The translations under genes were made by a program, and so were the position numbers. This document shows positions 1 through 8,868 of a stretch of 64,000 nt of DNA, in pieces (position 1 is the stretch's first letter; each line of letters opens with the position of its first letter). Source of the DNA: Ponticoccus alexandrii (GTDB lineage: Bacteria; Pseudomonadota; Alphaproteobacteria; Rhodobacterales; Rhodobacteraceae); contig NZ_CP047166.1 in assembly GCF_016806125.1 (NCBI RefSeq), forward strand, positions 1,116,001 to 1,180,000. Direction: 5' to 3'. The notes beneath the pieces are model-generated. The model ran no database searches. It saw only the letters and a list, made by a program, of their open reading frames with translations, and had not been told where the DNA came from.

Positions 1-780
1 GTTCAGCCCGACCGAGAAGGGGCGGGCGTGGGCCACCGAGTGCCAGAAGGCGGTAGGTGTCTGCCCCGACAGGGTGCGGCCCGAGGCATCGGTGATGGTG
101 CCCGAGATCATGATTGGCAGGCGTCTGCCCGCGCGCGCAAAGGACTCGAAGGCGGCAAAGATCGCGGCCTTGGCGTTGAGCGTGTCGAAGATCGTTTCGA
201 TCAGGATCAGGTCCGAGCCGCCCTCGATCAGCCCGTCGATCTGCTGGCCATAGGCGGTGCGCAGGTCGTCGAAGCTGACGGCGCGGTAGCCGGGATCGTT
301 GACGTCCGGGCTGATCGAGGCGGTGCGGTTGGTTGGCCCCACGGCGCCCGCGACAAAGCGCGGACGGCCGTCTTCGGCGGTGGCGCGGTCGGCGGCGCGG
401 CGGGCCACCTGCGCGCCGGCGACGTTCAGGTCGTGCACTGCCGACTCCAGCCCGTAATCGGCCTGCGCGATGGTGGTGGAGGAAAAGGTGTTGGTTTCGA
501 GGATGTCAGCGCCCGCCATGGCAAAGGCGAAGTGGATGTCCTCGATCGCCTTGGGCCGGGTGAGGCTGAGCAGATCGTTGTTGCCCTTCTGCGGATGGTC
601 GGTCGGATGATGACGGCAGCCGGGGCCGTGAACATGCCCGCCATCGGTGAAATCCTCTTCTGACAGGCCAAGGGTCTGGATCATCGTGCCCATCGCCCCG
701 TCAAGGATCAGGATGCGGTGCTCTGCAACCGCGCGAAGGGTCGCGAGGGCAGGGGCGTCGGGCAGGGCAAAGGGCAGCAT
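1..780 (-). CDS. metH: Methionine synthase, N-terminal part (runs off window)
   Basis: The minus strand is open for 260 codons from an ATG at 780 to the window edge, so only the N-terminal fifth of a roughly 1200-residue enzyme is present. The translation shows the homocysteine-binding barrel of cobalamin-dependent methionine synthase: [11 protein letters not shown] near residue 25, ETNTF near 90, [13 protein letters not shown] near 135 and [17 protein letters not shown] near 225. The family transfers a methyl group from methyl-tetrahydrofolate through cobalamin to homocysteine in the cytoplasm. The zinc-binding cysteines and the folate and B12 domains lie outside the window. An RBS (GGAGG) sits 4 bases before the ATG. 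It is divergent from the Crp/Fnr gene. Confidence 0.93.
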   Translation of the reverse strand, partial: MLPFALPDAPALATLRAVAEHRILILDGAMGTMIQTLGLSEEDFTDGGHVHGPGCRHHPTDHPQKGNNDLLSLTRPKAIEDIHFAFAMAGADILETNTFSSTTIAQADYGLESAVHDLNVAGAQVARRAADRATAEDGRPRFVAGAVGPTNRTASISPDVNDPGYRAVSFDDLRTAYGQQIDGLIEGGSDLILIETIFDTLNAKAAIFAAFESFARAGRRLPIMISGTITDASGRTLSGQTPTAFWHSVAHARPFSVGLN

Positions 781-1089
781 GGGACCTCCGGTCGGGATTG
801 AGCGCCCTCCTTACCGCATCCGGAACATGAGTTGAATTGAATTCCCCTTGGGATCTTTATGAGGATTGCGCATGATTCTGGTATGTCATTTATTAAATAA
901 AACGCCGTTCCGATGGGGGCTTTGAACGCGGCTGAACCGGGAAAAATTCCGCCGGGATGAGACGAAATCCGGTTTCCCTGCGTTGTTCCCGTAATTCGCG
1001 TGGTTCCTCCCCGTGGCAATCCTATTAACAAATGTTAAATACCCGCAACGGAGCGGCCTCGTCCGATCCGGAGCCGGACAGGAGCACGC
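781..1089. other. Divergent intergenic region between metH and the Crp/Fnr gene
   Basis: A 309-bp spacer that is clearly more AT-rich near 880-900 and 1020-1040 than its flanks, as expected for two divergent promoters. I looked for SAM- or SAH-type riboswitch folds ahead of metH on the minus strand and did not recognise one. No coding potential is convincing here. Confidence 0.5.
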
Positions 1090-1830
1090 ATGACCGATGA
1101 CGACTATCCGAACACCCGCCGTTTCCTTCAGGGCCGCTCTCGCGAGGCTTTGACCCCGCGTGAAAAGGCCGTGCTCGAGGGGCTTGTGGTGCGGACAGAG
1201 CGCTTCACTGGCCCCCATGTCATCCTCGAACGCGGCGCCGTCCTGCAGCAGAGTACCATTCTGATTGAAGGCTTCGTCGCCCGTGTCATTCACGCCGATG
1301 GCAAGCGGCACATCGTGGCGCTGCACGTGCCGGGGGATTTCGTCGACCTGCATGCCTTCGCCCTGAAACGCCTGGATCACGACGTTGTTTCCATCGGCAC
1401 CGTGCAGATCGGCTATGCGCCGCACGAGCGTATCGAAGAGGTGCTGAGGACCGAACCGAACCTTGCGCGGATGCTGTGGTACTCGACCCTGCTGGACGCG
1501 GCCATGCATCGCGAGTGGATCATGAAGCTGGAAAGCCTCAGCGCCGACGGGCGTCTCGCGCATCTCGTGGCCGAACTCTGGCGACGTCTCGATTTCGTGG
1601 ATCTTGCCACTTCGGCGGGCTTTCCGTTGCCGCTGACCCAGCAGGAACTGTCCGATGCATGCGGCACCACATCGGTGCATATGAACCGGGTCGTGCGCAA
1701 ACTGCGGGAAGCCGGTGTCGTGGATATCTCGCGCGGGCAGGTCACGGTGCTGGACGCTCAGGCGTTGTGGACGCTCGGCAGCTTTGATTCCGCGTATCTT
1801 TACGGCAAAGGGCCGCTTAAACTGACCTGA
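1090..1830 (+). CDS. Crp/Fnr family transcriptional regulator
   Basis: A 246-residue protein with the Crp/Fnr layout: an N-terminal cyclic-nucleotide-binding-type beta barrel (about residues 20-130, including HADGKRHIVALHVPGDFVDL), a long dimer helix, and a C-terminal winged helix (TQQELSDACGTTSVHMNRVV, near 180-200). It lacks the N-terminal cysteines that bind the iron-sulphur cluster of FNR, so it is not a classical oxygen sensor; the effector is unknown. The ATG at 1090 follows a purine-rich RBS (caggagc). A sensor kinase gene starts about 120 bp downstream on the same strand, so the two may be co-expressed, but nothing in the sequence proves a functional link. Confidence 0.88.
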   Translation: MTDDDYPNTRRFLQGRSREALTPREKAVLEGLVVRTERFTGPHVILERGAVLQQSTILIEGFVARVIHADGKRHIVALHVPGDFVDLHAFALKRLDHDVVSIGTVQIGYAPHERIEEVLRTEPNLARMLWYSTLLDAAMHREWIMKLESLSADGRLAHLVAELWRRLDFVDLATSAGFPLPLTQQELSDACGTTSVHMNRVVRKLREAGVVDISRGQVTVLDAQALWTLGSFDSAYLYGKGPLKLT

Positions 1831-1952
1831 CCGGTTGACACTTGGTCATGAAAGTTAACATTGGAACGGCGTGGTGTTGCCCCGGCGACGAATCCGCCGA
1901 TCCGATGAAAAATTGCCCCCAGACACGCTCTGCCGCGAAGGATTTGCCCCCG

Positions 1953-2909
1953 ATGTCGTCATCCGGAACGTCTCTTGACCTTGCCTTCGGCTATGCCGGG
2001 ATCGGGCGCTGGGACTATGACCCGGACGGTGGGGCGCTGCTTCTGGACGAGACCTGCCGCGCGCTGTTCGAAATAGACTCCGGCGCCGAGGTGACGCAGT
2101 CGCTGATGCAGTCCCGGGTGCATGCAGAGGATCGTGAGCGGGTTTTCGGCGCGCTTGCGGCGCTCGATACGGAAGGCGCCGTCTACGAAGAGGTCTTTCG
2201 CCTCGATCTGCCCTCGGGCACGTCCCGCTGGGTGCGAGGTGTGGCCCGGCTGGGCGTCCGCGACGGTATGCCGAAAATCACCGGGGTCAGCTTTGACGTG
2301 ACCACCGAGCAGGATCTTCTGGCCGAACGTGAACTGCACCTTGCGGAGATGAACCACCGCATCAAGAACCTCTTTGCGTTGGTCTCGGCGATGATCTCCA
2401 GCGCGGCGCGCGAAAGCGAGGACAAATCCGTTCTGGTCGACAACCTGCGCGGGCGCGTCGCGGCGCTGGACCGCGCGCATTCGCTGATGAAGAAGACCGA
2501 CAGCAATCAGCCGCTTGGGCTTGCGGCCCTGCTGGAACGGGTGCTGGCTCCGGCCCGCACGCAACAGACGATTGCGCTGAGCGGCGAAGAGGTCATGGTT
2601 CCCGCCAAGGCCGTGACCTCGCTGGTGCTTATCTTCCATGAATGGGCGACGAACTCGGCCAAATACGGGGCGCTGCGCCGACAGGACGGAGAAATCGCCG
2701 TGACCTGGACCATGTCGCCGGAGGGATTGCACCTGATCTGGCGCGAGTCGGCCGAAGACTACGACGAAAGCGCGCAGATGGGCTTTGGCTCGATGCTGAT
2801 CAGGGCCTCTGCGATGCAATTGGGTGCCGAAAAGACCCGCCGGGTAGAGAACGGCTGGCTGATCATCGACATGAAAGTGCCGCTGGCCGCGCTGCACGAA
2901 GAGGCCTGA
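1953..2909 (+). CDS. PAS-domain sensor histidine kinase, HWE family
   Basis: The N-terminal half (to about residue 110) is a PAS sensor domain (GIGRWDYDPDGGALLLDETC). It is followed by the H-box HLAEMNHRIKNLFALV and an HWE-type ATPase region: N-box HEWATNSAKYGAL, the W-x-E motif in HLIWRESAED, and GFGSMLIRASA. HWE kinases are cytoplasmic or membrane-tethered and often act in alphaproteobacterial general stress or light signalling. No transmembrane segment is visible, so the signal is probably intracellular. I chose the ATG at 1953, preceded by AAGGA; in-frame starts at 1842 (TTG), 1848 and 1905 would add up to 37 residues. No response regulator is adjacent. Confidence 0.85.
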   Translation: MSSSGTSLDLAFGYAGIGRWDYDPDGGALLLDETCRALFEIDSGAEVTQSLMQSRVHAEDRERVFGALAALDTEGAVYEEVFRLDLPSGTSRWVRGVARLGVRDGMPKITGVSFDVTTEQDLLAERELHLAEMNHRIKNLFALVSAMISSAARESEDKSVLVDNLRGRVAALDRAHSLMKKTDSNQPLGLAALLERVLAPARTQQTIALSGEEVMVPAKAVTSLVLIFHEWATNSAKYGALRRQDGEIAVTWTMSPEGLHLIWRESAEDYDESAQMGFGSMLIRASAMQLGAEKTRRVENGWLIIDMKVPLAALHEEA

Positions 2910-3229
2910 CCGGGGCGGGCCGGGCCGATTGGTCAGGCGCCGCCGCAATCGACATGGCCCTGTGGTCGGGTGCCACGGTATCGGGTCTGGCCGCCTGCGG
3001 CGGGCGCATGTCGGCGAACGATCCACCATACAGGTCTGCCGTTCGCGGGCGTCACCTGTCCCATAAAGGCGGTCAGCGCCGGGCTGCCCTTCCTTGCCAC
3101 GCGCCGTCTGTTGCACAAGGGACGGTCGGTTTGCATCTCGTGCACCGGTCTCTCGCTTGGTAAGCTGGCCTCGGCGATATAGAGGGGCCGCACGACCGAC
3201 AGATCCCGTCAGGCAGGAAAGGAAACGAC
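2910..3229. other. Intergenic region
   Basis: 320 bp between the kinase and the GntR gene. Short open frames on both strands have no recognisable motif and no RBS. An RBS-like aggaaagga precedes the GntR start at 3230. I see no RNA gene or strong terminator. Confidence 0.4.
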
Positions 3230-3916
3230 ATGTCTCAGGCAAGCCTGCTTGGCGCAAGACGGACAAGTGTCGATGTCGTCTTTGACCAGCTCTACGACGA
3301 GATCCTTTCGCTGCGTCTTCGTCCGGGGGACAAGATCTCCGAGGCGGAGGTCGCGGCGCGGTTCGGAGTGTCGCGTCAGCCGGTGCGGGACGCCTTCAGC
3401 CGCCTTGCCAACCTCGACCTGTTGCTGATCCGGCCCCAGCGCGCGACAGAGGTCAGACGGTTCTCCATGCGTGAGATCGAGAAGGCCCGTTTCGTTCGGT
3501 TGGCCATAGAGGTCGAAGTGCTGCGCCGGGCTGCCGCGCGGTGCGACGCTCCTGCCGGGGCAGGGCTCGACGTGGCGCTGGCGCGGCAGGCGGTGGCCGT
3601 CGAGGCCGGAGATGCCGCCGCCTTCGGTCCGCTCGACACCGCCTTTCACCGTCTTCTGTGCCAGATCGCCGGGGTCGATTTCGCCGCAGAGGTGATCCGC
3701 TCGGAAAAGGCCAAGATTGACCGGCTCTGCCTGCTCAGTCTCACCGAGTCAGAGCGCATGCCCGAGCTGCTGGAGGACCACCGCGCCATCGCCAGCGCGG
3801 TGATTGCCGGAGACGCGGAAGGCGCGGCGGCGGCAGGGGCGCTGCATCTGACCCGGCTCGACGAAACGATCCGGCGTGTGGCGCAGAGCAACGCCGAGTA
3901 TTTCGAGCCGTTCTGA
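3230..3916 (+). CDS. GntR family regulator (FCD subfamily)
   Basis: A 228-residue protein with an N-terminal winged helix-turn-helix (about residues 13-75, SEAEVAARFGVSRQPVRDAF) and an FCD ligand domain (about 85-215). The FCD domain keeps the usual metal/ligand pattern: D and H in DTAFHRLLC, H in LEDHRAIASAV and H in ALHLTRLD. FCD regulators usually repress sugar-acid or amino-acid catabolic operons and respond to the substrate. It lies 284 bp upstream of a TRAP transporter operon on the same strand, so it probably controls that operon. An AGGAAAGG-type RBS precedes the ATG. Confidence 0.9.
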   Translation: MSQASLLGARRTSVDVVFDQLYDEILSLRLRPGDKISEAEVAARFGVSRQPVRDAFSRLANLDLLLIRPQRATEVRRFSMREIEKARFVRLAIEVEVLRRAAARCDAPAGAGLDVALARQAVAVEAGDAAAFGPLDTAFHRLLCQIAGVDFAAEVIRSEKAKIDRLCLLSLTESERMPELLEDHRAIASAVIAGDAEGAAAAGALHLTRLDETIRRVAQSNAEYFEPF

Positions 3917-4071
3917 ACCCGGCCGGGACTCGGCAGGGTCTGGCCGGATCGGTCCGGCGCGGCACGATGCCGGAGGAGGGTACAGGCCGGGAAGGCGGTC
4001 GCTCGCTGATCTGTGCGGAGCATCCCGGCTGATGCCGATCCGCCCCGCTTGCGGGCCGCGGGCCAAAGCCC

Positions 4072-4100
4072 TTGACTCACCTGGAATACTAGTCGTCAAT
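4072..4100 (+). promoter_or_regulatory. Candidate promoter with overlapping operator before the TRAP operon
   Basis: A TTGACT -35-like hexamer at 4072-4077 is followed after 17 bp by GTCAAT at 4095-4100, with ATACTAGT (4086-4093) in the spacer. The sequence CTAGTA (either strand) recurs before the RidA/DadA genes (near 7180) and before the second GntR gene (11593-11598). That fits a GntR-type operator but is inference from three weak matches. Confidence 0.3.
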
Positions 4101-4200
4101 GCGCGGACGCGGTGTGCTGGGAGGGCATGCCGCGAAAGGCTCTGGAACCGGTGCGGCAGGTCCGCGGACCGGCAACCGGGGTCGGATCAGGGAGGATCAC

Positions 4201-5184
4201 ATGCACCGGAAAATCAACGCAACGCTTGTCGGCGCGGTGGCAGCCACCGCCTTGCTTGGCTCGGCGGCCATGGCGGAAAACTGGCGTGGCTGGAACATCC
4301 ACGTCGAGGGCTATCCGAACACCGTGGCCATGGACAAGTTCGCGGAGCTGCTGGAAGAAAAGACCGACGGCGGGATCACGCTTCAGATGTTCCACGGCGG
4401 CACGCTGGGCAGCCAGCCCGACGCCATCGAGCAGGTCCGCCTTGGCGGCCTGGAAATCGGCAACTTCAACCTCGGCCCGATCGGTCCGATCGCGCCCGAG
4501 GCCAATGTTGTCTCGCTGCCCTTCATCTTCAAGGACCCCGCCCACATGTTCCGGGTGATGAACGGCGAGGGCGGCGAGAAGATCGCCGCCGGGATGGAGG
4601 CCAAGGGCCTCGTGCCGCTGGCGTGGTACGATTCCGGCGCGCGGTCCTTCTACAACGGCGCCAAGCCGATCAATTCGCCCGAGGACGTGGCGGGCATGAA
4701 GGTCCGCGTGATGAACAACGACCTTTATTCCGGCATGATCTCGCAGTTGGGCGGGAACCCCTCGCCGATGGCCTTCGCCGAGGTCTACCAGTCGCTGAAG
4801 ACCGGCGTTGTGGACGGGGCCGAGAACAACTGGCCGTCGTATGAATCGACCGGCCACTTCGAGGTCGCGGGCTACTACTCGCTCAGCGAACATCTGATCA
4901 TCCCGGAATGCGTCTGCATCAATGCCGATGTCTACAACGGTCTCGACGAGGCGCAGCAGACCGCCCTGAAAGAGGCGGCGATGGAATCCGCCGAACTGCA
5001 GCGCGAGCTTTGGGCCGAGCGCGAGGCAAAGAGCCGCGAGATGGTCGAGGCGGCCGGCGTCGTGACCAACGAGATCGCCAACAAGCTGCCCTTCCAGGAG
5101 GCCATGGTGCCGGTTTACGAGACCTACCTGGAGGCCAACCCCGACCTGCGCCCGCTGGTCGAACTGATCCAGTCGACCGAGTAA
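4201..5184 (+). CDS. dctP: TRAP transporter substrate-binding protein (DctP family)
   Basis: A 327-residue periplasmic protein. Residues 1-25 form a Sec signal peptide ending in SAAMA before ENWRGWNIH. The DctP fold is shown by MKVRVMNNDLYSGM (the arginine that binds the substrate carboxylate), NPSPMAFAEVYQSLKTGVVD and GAENNWPSYES. DctP proteins capture carboxylate-bearing solutes such as C4-dicarboxylates, sugar acids or amino and keto acids. The ATG at 4201 was preferred to upstream in-frame starts because it is preceded by GGGAGGATC and begins the signal peptide. The two permease genes follow. The neighbouring RidA/DadA genes suggest an amino-acid-like substrate, the nearby uxu genes a hexuronate; the sequence alone does not decide. 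Confidence 0.92.
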   Translation: MHRKINATLVGAVAATALLGSAAMAENWRGWNIHVEGYPNTVAMDKFAELLEEKTDGGITLQMFHGGTLGSQPDAIEQVRLGGLEIGNFNLGPIGPIAPEANVVSLPFIFKDPAHMFRVMNGEGGEKIAAGMEAKGLVPLAWYDSGARSFYNGAKPINSPEDVAGMKVRVMNNDLYSGMISQLGGNPSPMAFAEVYQSLKTGVVDGAENNWPSYESTGHFEVAGYYSLSEHLIIPECVCINADVYNGLDEAQQTALKEAAMESAELQRELWAEREAKSREMVEAAGVVTNEIANKLPFQEAMVPVYETYLEANPDLRPLVELIQSTE

Positions 5185-5257
5185 TCCGGACAGACGGACC
5201 GGCGGTTCCGCGCCTGCTGTGTCGCGGGGCCGCCTCTGCATGTGGGGACAGGGGATC

Positions 5258-5797
5258 ATGACAACGGATCCGGACGCCGGGGGTAAACCCCGGGATTTCA
5301 TGCGTGTCGTCGACGCGCTTCTCGACAGTGTTGCCATGATCTGCCGGGTGATCACCGGCCTGTCTCTGGTCGGGCTGACAGTGATCTTCGGCTGGCTGGT
5401 CTATGGCCGCTACGTTCTGAACGCCACGCCGACATGGGTCGAACAGGTGGCGCTGCTGCTGGTCATGGTGATAGCCTTCATCGGTGCCGCGGTGGGTGTG
5501 CACGAGCACACGCATCTGGCGGTGACCGGGTTCCGGACCCTCGCGCCACCCTGGCTGCGGACTGTCTTCGTCGTCGTCACCGACCTGCTGATGGCGGGGT
5601 TCGGGCTGCTGATGCTGATCTACGGCGCGCGCCTGACGGCCTTCAAGTGGGACTCGATGATCCCGCTGATCCACGTACCCGAGGGGCTGCGATCCCTGCC
5701 GCTGACCATCGGCGGCGGTCTCATCACGGTCTTCGCTCTTGCGCATCTGCTCCGCCTCGCACTGGGCCGGGACCTGCGCAGCGACATCATTTCATAA
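5258..5797 (+). CDS. dctQ: TRAP transporter small permease (DctQ family)
   Basis: About 179 residues with four predicted transmembrane helices (roughly residues 25-50, 60-80, 95-120 and 140-165), including the DctQ-type stretch FGWLVYGRYVLNATPTWVEQ. The subunit sits in the inner membrane between the periplasmic receptor and the large permease. I chose ATG 5258 (preceded by acagggg); starts at 5219 and 5240 are possible but add an atypical polar leader. It lies 73 bp after dctP and 9 bp before dctM. Confidence 0.9.
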   Translation: MTTDPDAGGKPRDFMRVVDALLDSVAMICRVITGLSLVGLTVIFGWLVYGRYVLNATPTWVEQVALLLVMVIAFIGAAVGVHEHTHLAVTGFRTLAPPWLRTVFVVVTDLLMAGFGLLMLIYGARLTAFKWDSMIPLIHVPEGLRSLPLTIGGGLITVFALAHLLRLALGRDLRSDIIS

Positions 5798-5806
5798 GGC
5801 GTTTCC

Positions 5807-7090
5807 ATGGGTCTCACCGTTCTCCTCGGTCTCTTCGCCCTTTGTGTCGTGCTGGGGGTGCCGGTCGCCTTCGCGCTGGGTATCGCGGCGCTGGCCGCCT
5901 TCGCCTACGAAGGCCTGCCGCTGATGATCGGCTTTCAGCGCATCGTCTCGGGCATCAATGTCTTCTCGCTGATGGCGATCCCCTTCTTCATCTTCGCGGG
6001 CGAACTGATGTTCCATGGCGGCATCGCCATGCGGCTGGTGCGCTTCGCCTCCGCCGCCGTGGGCGCGGTGCGCGGGGGACTGGGCATCGTCAACGTCTTC
6101 TCCTCGATGCTGTTCGGCGGCATCTCGGGTTCGGCGGTGGCCGACATCTCGGCGCTGGGGTCGATCCTGGTGCCGGTGATGAAGGAAAAGGGCTACGACG
6201 CGGATTACGCCGTGAACGTGACCGTGACCTCGTCGATCGCCGGGATCATCATTCCGCCCAGTCACAACATGATCATCTTCGCCATCGCGGCGGGGGGCGG
6301 CATCTCGATCTCCAAGCTTTTCCTGTCCGGCGTGGTGCCGGGTGTGCTGATGTGCTGCTGCCTTGCCATCGCGGCCTATATCGTGGCGGTCAGACGCGGC
6401 TACAGGGCCGAGAAATTCCCCGGCTGGGCGGCGCTGACCATGGCCTTCCTCGGGGCGATCCCGGGGCTGTTGACGGCGGTGATCATCGTCGGCGGCGTGC
6501 TGTCGGGCGTCTTCACGGTCACCGAATCCGGCGCCTTCGGGGCGATCTACGCCTTTCTCGTGACGCTGCTGGTCTACCGCAGCATCACATGGGCCAATTT
6601 CACGACGGCGGTGATCTCTTCGGTGCGGACAACGGCGATGGTGATGATCCTGATCGCCTGCGCCGGGGCCTTTGCCTATATGCTGACCTTCTACCGGGTG
6701 CCGGACAAGACCATCGACCTGATGACCGGCCTGACGCAGAACCCCATCATGATCCTGCTGATGATCAACCTCGCCTTGCTGATCCTTGGCATGATTATGG
6801 ACATGGCGGCGCTGATCCTGATCTGTACGCCGATCTTCCTGCCGGTCGCGGTCAGTCAGGGTGTCGATCCCTACCAGTTCGGGATGATCCTGCTGGTCAA
6901 CCTCGGCCTTGGTCTGTGCACGCCGCCGGTGGGGGCCTGCCTCTTCGTGGGCTGCGCCGTGGGCAAGCTGCCGATGGAAAAGGCGGTCCGGACGATCTGG
7001 CCATTCTACCTGGCGATCCTCGTGGCGCTGATGCTGATCACCTTCGTCCCCGCCGTATCGCTGACGCTGCCGGGTCTTCTGGGGATGTGA
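5807..7090 (+). CDS. dctM: TRAP transporter large permease (DctM family)
   Basis: 427 residues, the normal length for DctM, with about twelve hydrophobic helices. Typical family segments include the FAGELMFHGGIAMRLVRF region, SMLFGGISGSAVADISALGS and TPPVGACLFVGC. It is the ion-coupled channel subunit in the inner membrane. It begins 9 bp after dctQ, so receptor, small permease and large permease form one operon. Confidence 0.94.
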   Translation: MGLTVLLGLFALCVVLGVPVAFALGIAALAAFAYEGLPLMIGFQRIVSGINVFSLMAIPFFIFAGELMFHGGIAMRLVRFASAAVGAVRGGLGIVNVFSSMLFGGISGSAVADISALGSILVPVMKEKGYDADYAVNVTVTSSIAGIIIPPSHNMIIFAIAAGGGISISKLFLSGVVPGVLMCCCLAIAAYIVAVRRGYRAEKFPGWAALTMAFLGAIPGLLTAVIIVGGVLSGVFTVTESGAFGAIYAFLVTLLVYRSITWANFTTAVISSVRTTAMVMILIACAGAFAYMLTFYRVPDKTIDLMTGLTQNPIMILLMINLALLILGMIMDMAALILICTPIFLPVAVSQGVDPYQFGMILLVNLGLGLCTPPVGACLFVGCAVGKLPMEKAVRTIWPFYLAILVALMLITFVPAVSLTLPGLLGM

Positions 7091-7242
7091 CGGGCGCGCG
7101 CCGGGCGCCAAGCGCGCGCTTTTCCGCGCGGGCCGGTGGCCCACCCCTTGACCCTGCCACGGCGCCGGAGTGTCATCCCTACTAGAAAGGCGACATCGCG
7201 GTCCATGGCCCGCGCGCCGCGCGACGGGACAGGGCAGTGGAC

Positions 7243-7563
7243 ATGATCGAACGGGTCGACACCGGCGCCCGGATGAGCCGGATCGTCAAGCACAATGGCA
7301 CCGCCTGCCTCTGTGGTCAGGTCGACGAGGGTGCCACGGTGACCGAGCGAATACAGGACTGCCTTGCCCGCGTCGATGCGCTGCTCGAGCGGGCAGATCC
7401 TGCAGGGCATCGTCTGGCTGTCCGACATGGCCGACTTTGCCGAGGTGAATGCGGTCTGGGACGCCTGGGTGCCTGAGAGCGAGGCGCTCGCGCGCGCCTG
7501 CGGCGAGGCTCGCCTTGCCCGTACACGCTGAAGGTCGAGATCATCGTGACGGCGGCCTGCTAA
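7243..7563 (+). pseudogene. RidA-family (Rid/YjgF) protein, broken by two frameshifts
   Basis: Joining three frames gives a complete small Rid-family protein. MIERVDTGARMSRIVKHNG and [19 protein letters not shown] are in the first frame (7243 to about 7395). [14 protein letters not shown] through [15 protein letters not shown] is in a second frame (about 7396-7530). [11 protein letters not shown] before TAA 7561 is in a third. Rid proteins deaminate reactive enamine/imine intermediates made by amino-acid-oxidising enzymes, which suits the DadA gene 22 bp downstream. Two separate shifts argue for decay, although sequencing error could explain one of them. The family motifs are clear; loss of function is inferred. 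Confidence 0.75.
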
Positions 7564-7584
7564 GAGCCCGAAAGGAGATGTGGG

Positions 7585-8841
7585 ATGAAAGTCATCGTGA
7601 TGGGGGCAGGGGTGATCGGCGTGACCACGGCCTATTACCTTGCCCGGGCGGGCGCCGAGGTGACGGTGCTGGACCGGCAGGCCGGACCGGGCCTTGAGAC
7701 CAGCTATGCCAATGCGGGTGAGCTCAGCTACGGCATGACCTCGCCTTGGGCCGCGCCGGGCATTCCCATGAAGGCGGTGAAGTGGCTCTTCATGAAGCGC
7801 CGCCCGCTGTTCATCTGGCCGCTGATCAGCCCGACCATGTGGGCCTGGGGCGTCCAGATGCTGCGCAACTGCAACGACGAACGCTACCGGGTGAACAAAA
7901 GCCGCATGGTGCGGATCTCGAATTACTCGCGCGATGTCATGCCCGACCTGATCGCCGAAACCGGCATTGCCTATGACGGGCGCGAGCAGGGTACGCTTCA
8001 GCTGTTCCGCACCGAGAAGCAGCTCAAGGGCTCCATGGCAGATCAGGAGATCCTTGCCGAGTACGATTCCCCCTTCGAGGTGCTCGACCGCGACGGCTGC
8101 ATCGCGGCGGAACCGGCGCTGGCGCGGGTGCGCGAGAAATTCGTCGGCGGCTTGCGGTTGACGGCGGATCGCACCGGCGACTGCCGGATGTTCACCATCG
8201 CGCTGGCCGAAAAATGTGTCGAGATGGGGGTGGAGTTCCAATACGGCCAGACGATCCGTTCCATCGCCATAGAGAACGGTCGCGTGGCGGGCATCGAGAC
8301 CGAGATCGCGGGGCGCATCACCGGCGATGCCTATGTCTGCGCTTTGGGCAGCCATGGGCCGAAGTTGCTGACGCCCGCCGGGATCCGCCTGCCGGTCTAT
8401 CCGGTGAAGGGGTATTCGGTCACGCTGCCGGTGGTCGAGGATGCGGCGGCGCCGCAATCGACGATCATGGACGAGACGCACAAGGTCGCCATCACCCGTC
8501 TTGGCGACCGCATCCGGGTGGCGGGCACCGCAGAGATCGCGGGCTATTCCGACCGGCTGGGGCCGCATGCCACCGATACGGTGCGCCATGTGGTGAACGA
8601 TCTCTTTCCCGGCGGCGGCGACCTGTCCCGGGCCGAGGGCTGGACCGGCCTGCGCCCGATGACCCCGGACGGCACGCCGGTGCTGGGGCGCTCGCGCTAC
8701 GACAACCTTTTCCTCAACACCGGGCACGGCACGCTGGGCTGGACCATGGCCTGCGGCTCGGCCCGCGCGGTGGCGGATGTGGTGCTAGGCCGCGAGCCCG
8801 AGATCTCTTTCGACGGGCTGACGGCGGACCGGTACAACTGA
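7585..8841 (+). CDS. dadA: D-amino-acid dehydrogenase-like FAD enzyme
   Basis: 418 residues with an N-terminal FAD-binding Rossmann motif (VIVMGAGVIGVTTAYYLARAG) and the DadA C-terminal signature GWTGLRPMTPDGTPVLGRS followed by NTGHGTLGWTMACGSA. Such enzymes oxidise D-amino acids to keto acids through an imine and pass electrons to the quinone pool at the membrane. An AAAGGAG RBS lies before ATG 7585. The decayed RidA gene directly upstream would have handled the imine. With the TRAP operon and the GntR regulator it probably forms one amino-acid utilisation unit. Confidence 0.88.
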   Translation: MKVIVMGAGVIGVTTAYYLARAGAEVTVLDRQAGPGLETSYANAGELSYGMTSPWAAPGIPMKAVKWLFMKRRPLFIWPLISPTMWAWGVQMLRNCNDERYRVNKSRMVRISNYSRDVMPDLIAETGIAYDGREQGTLQLFRTEKQLKGSMADQEILAEYDSPFEVLDRDGCIAAEPALARVREKFVGGLRLTADRTGDCRMFTIALAEKCVEMGVEFQYGQTIRSIAIENGRVAGIETEIAGRITGDAYVCALGSHGPKLLTPAGIRLPVYPVKGYSVTLPVVEDAAAPQSTIMDETHKVAITRLGDRIRVAGTAEIAGYSDRLGPHATDTVRHVVNDLFPGGGDLSRAEGWTGLRPMTPDGTPVLGRSRYDNLFLNTGHGTLGWTMACGSARAVADVVLGREPEISFDGLTADRYN

Positions 8842-8868
8842 CTGGCCTGCCCGCCTTGGGGCAGGGGC

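Noticed and set aside
781-900. A SAM- or SAH-sensing riboswitch ahead of metH
   Set aside because: I compared the minus-strand leader with the short alphaproteobacterial SAM folds I know and found no convincing core or pseudoknot.
1959-3266. A 435-residue minus-strand frame opposite the sensor kinase
   Set aside because: It is antisense to a clear HWE kinase and has the arginine-rich, motif-free look of a GC artefact.
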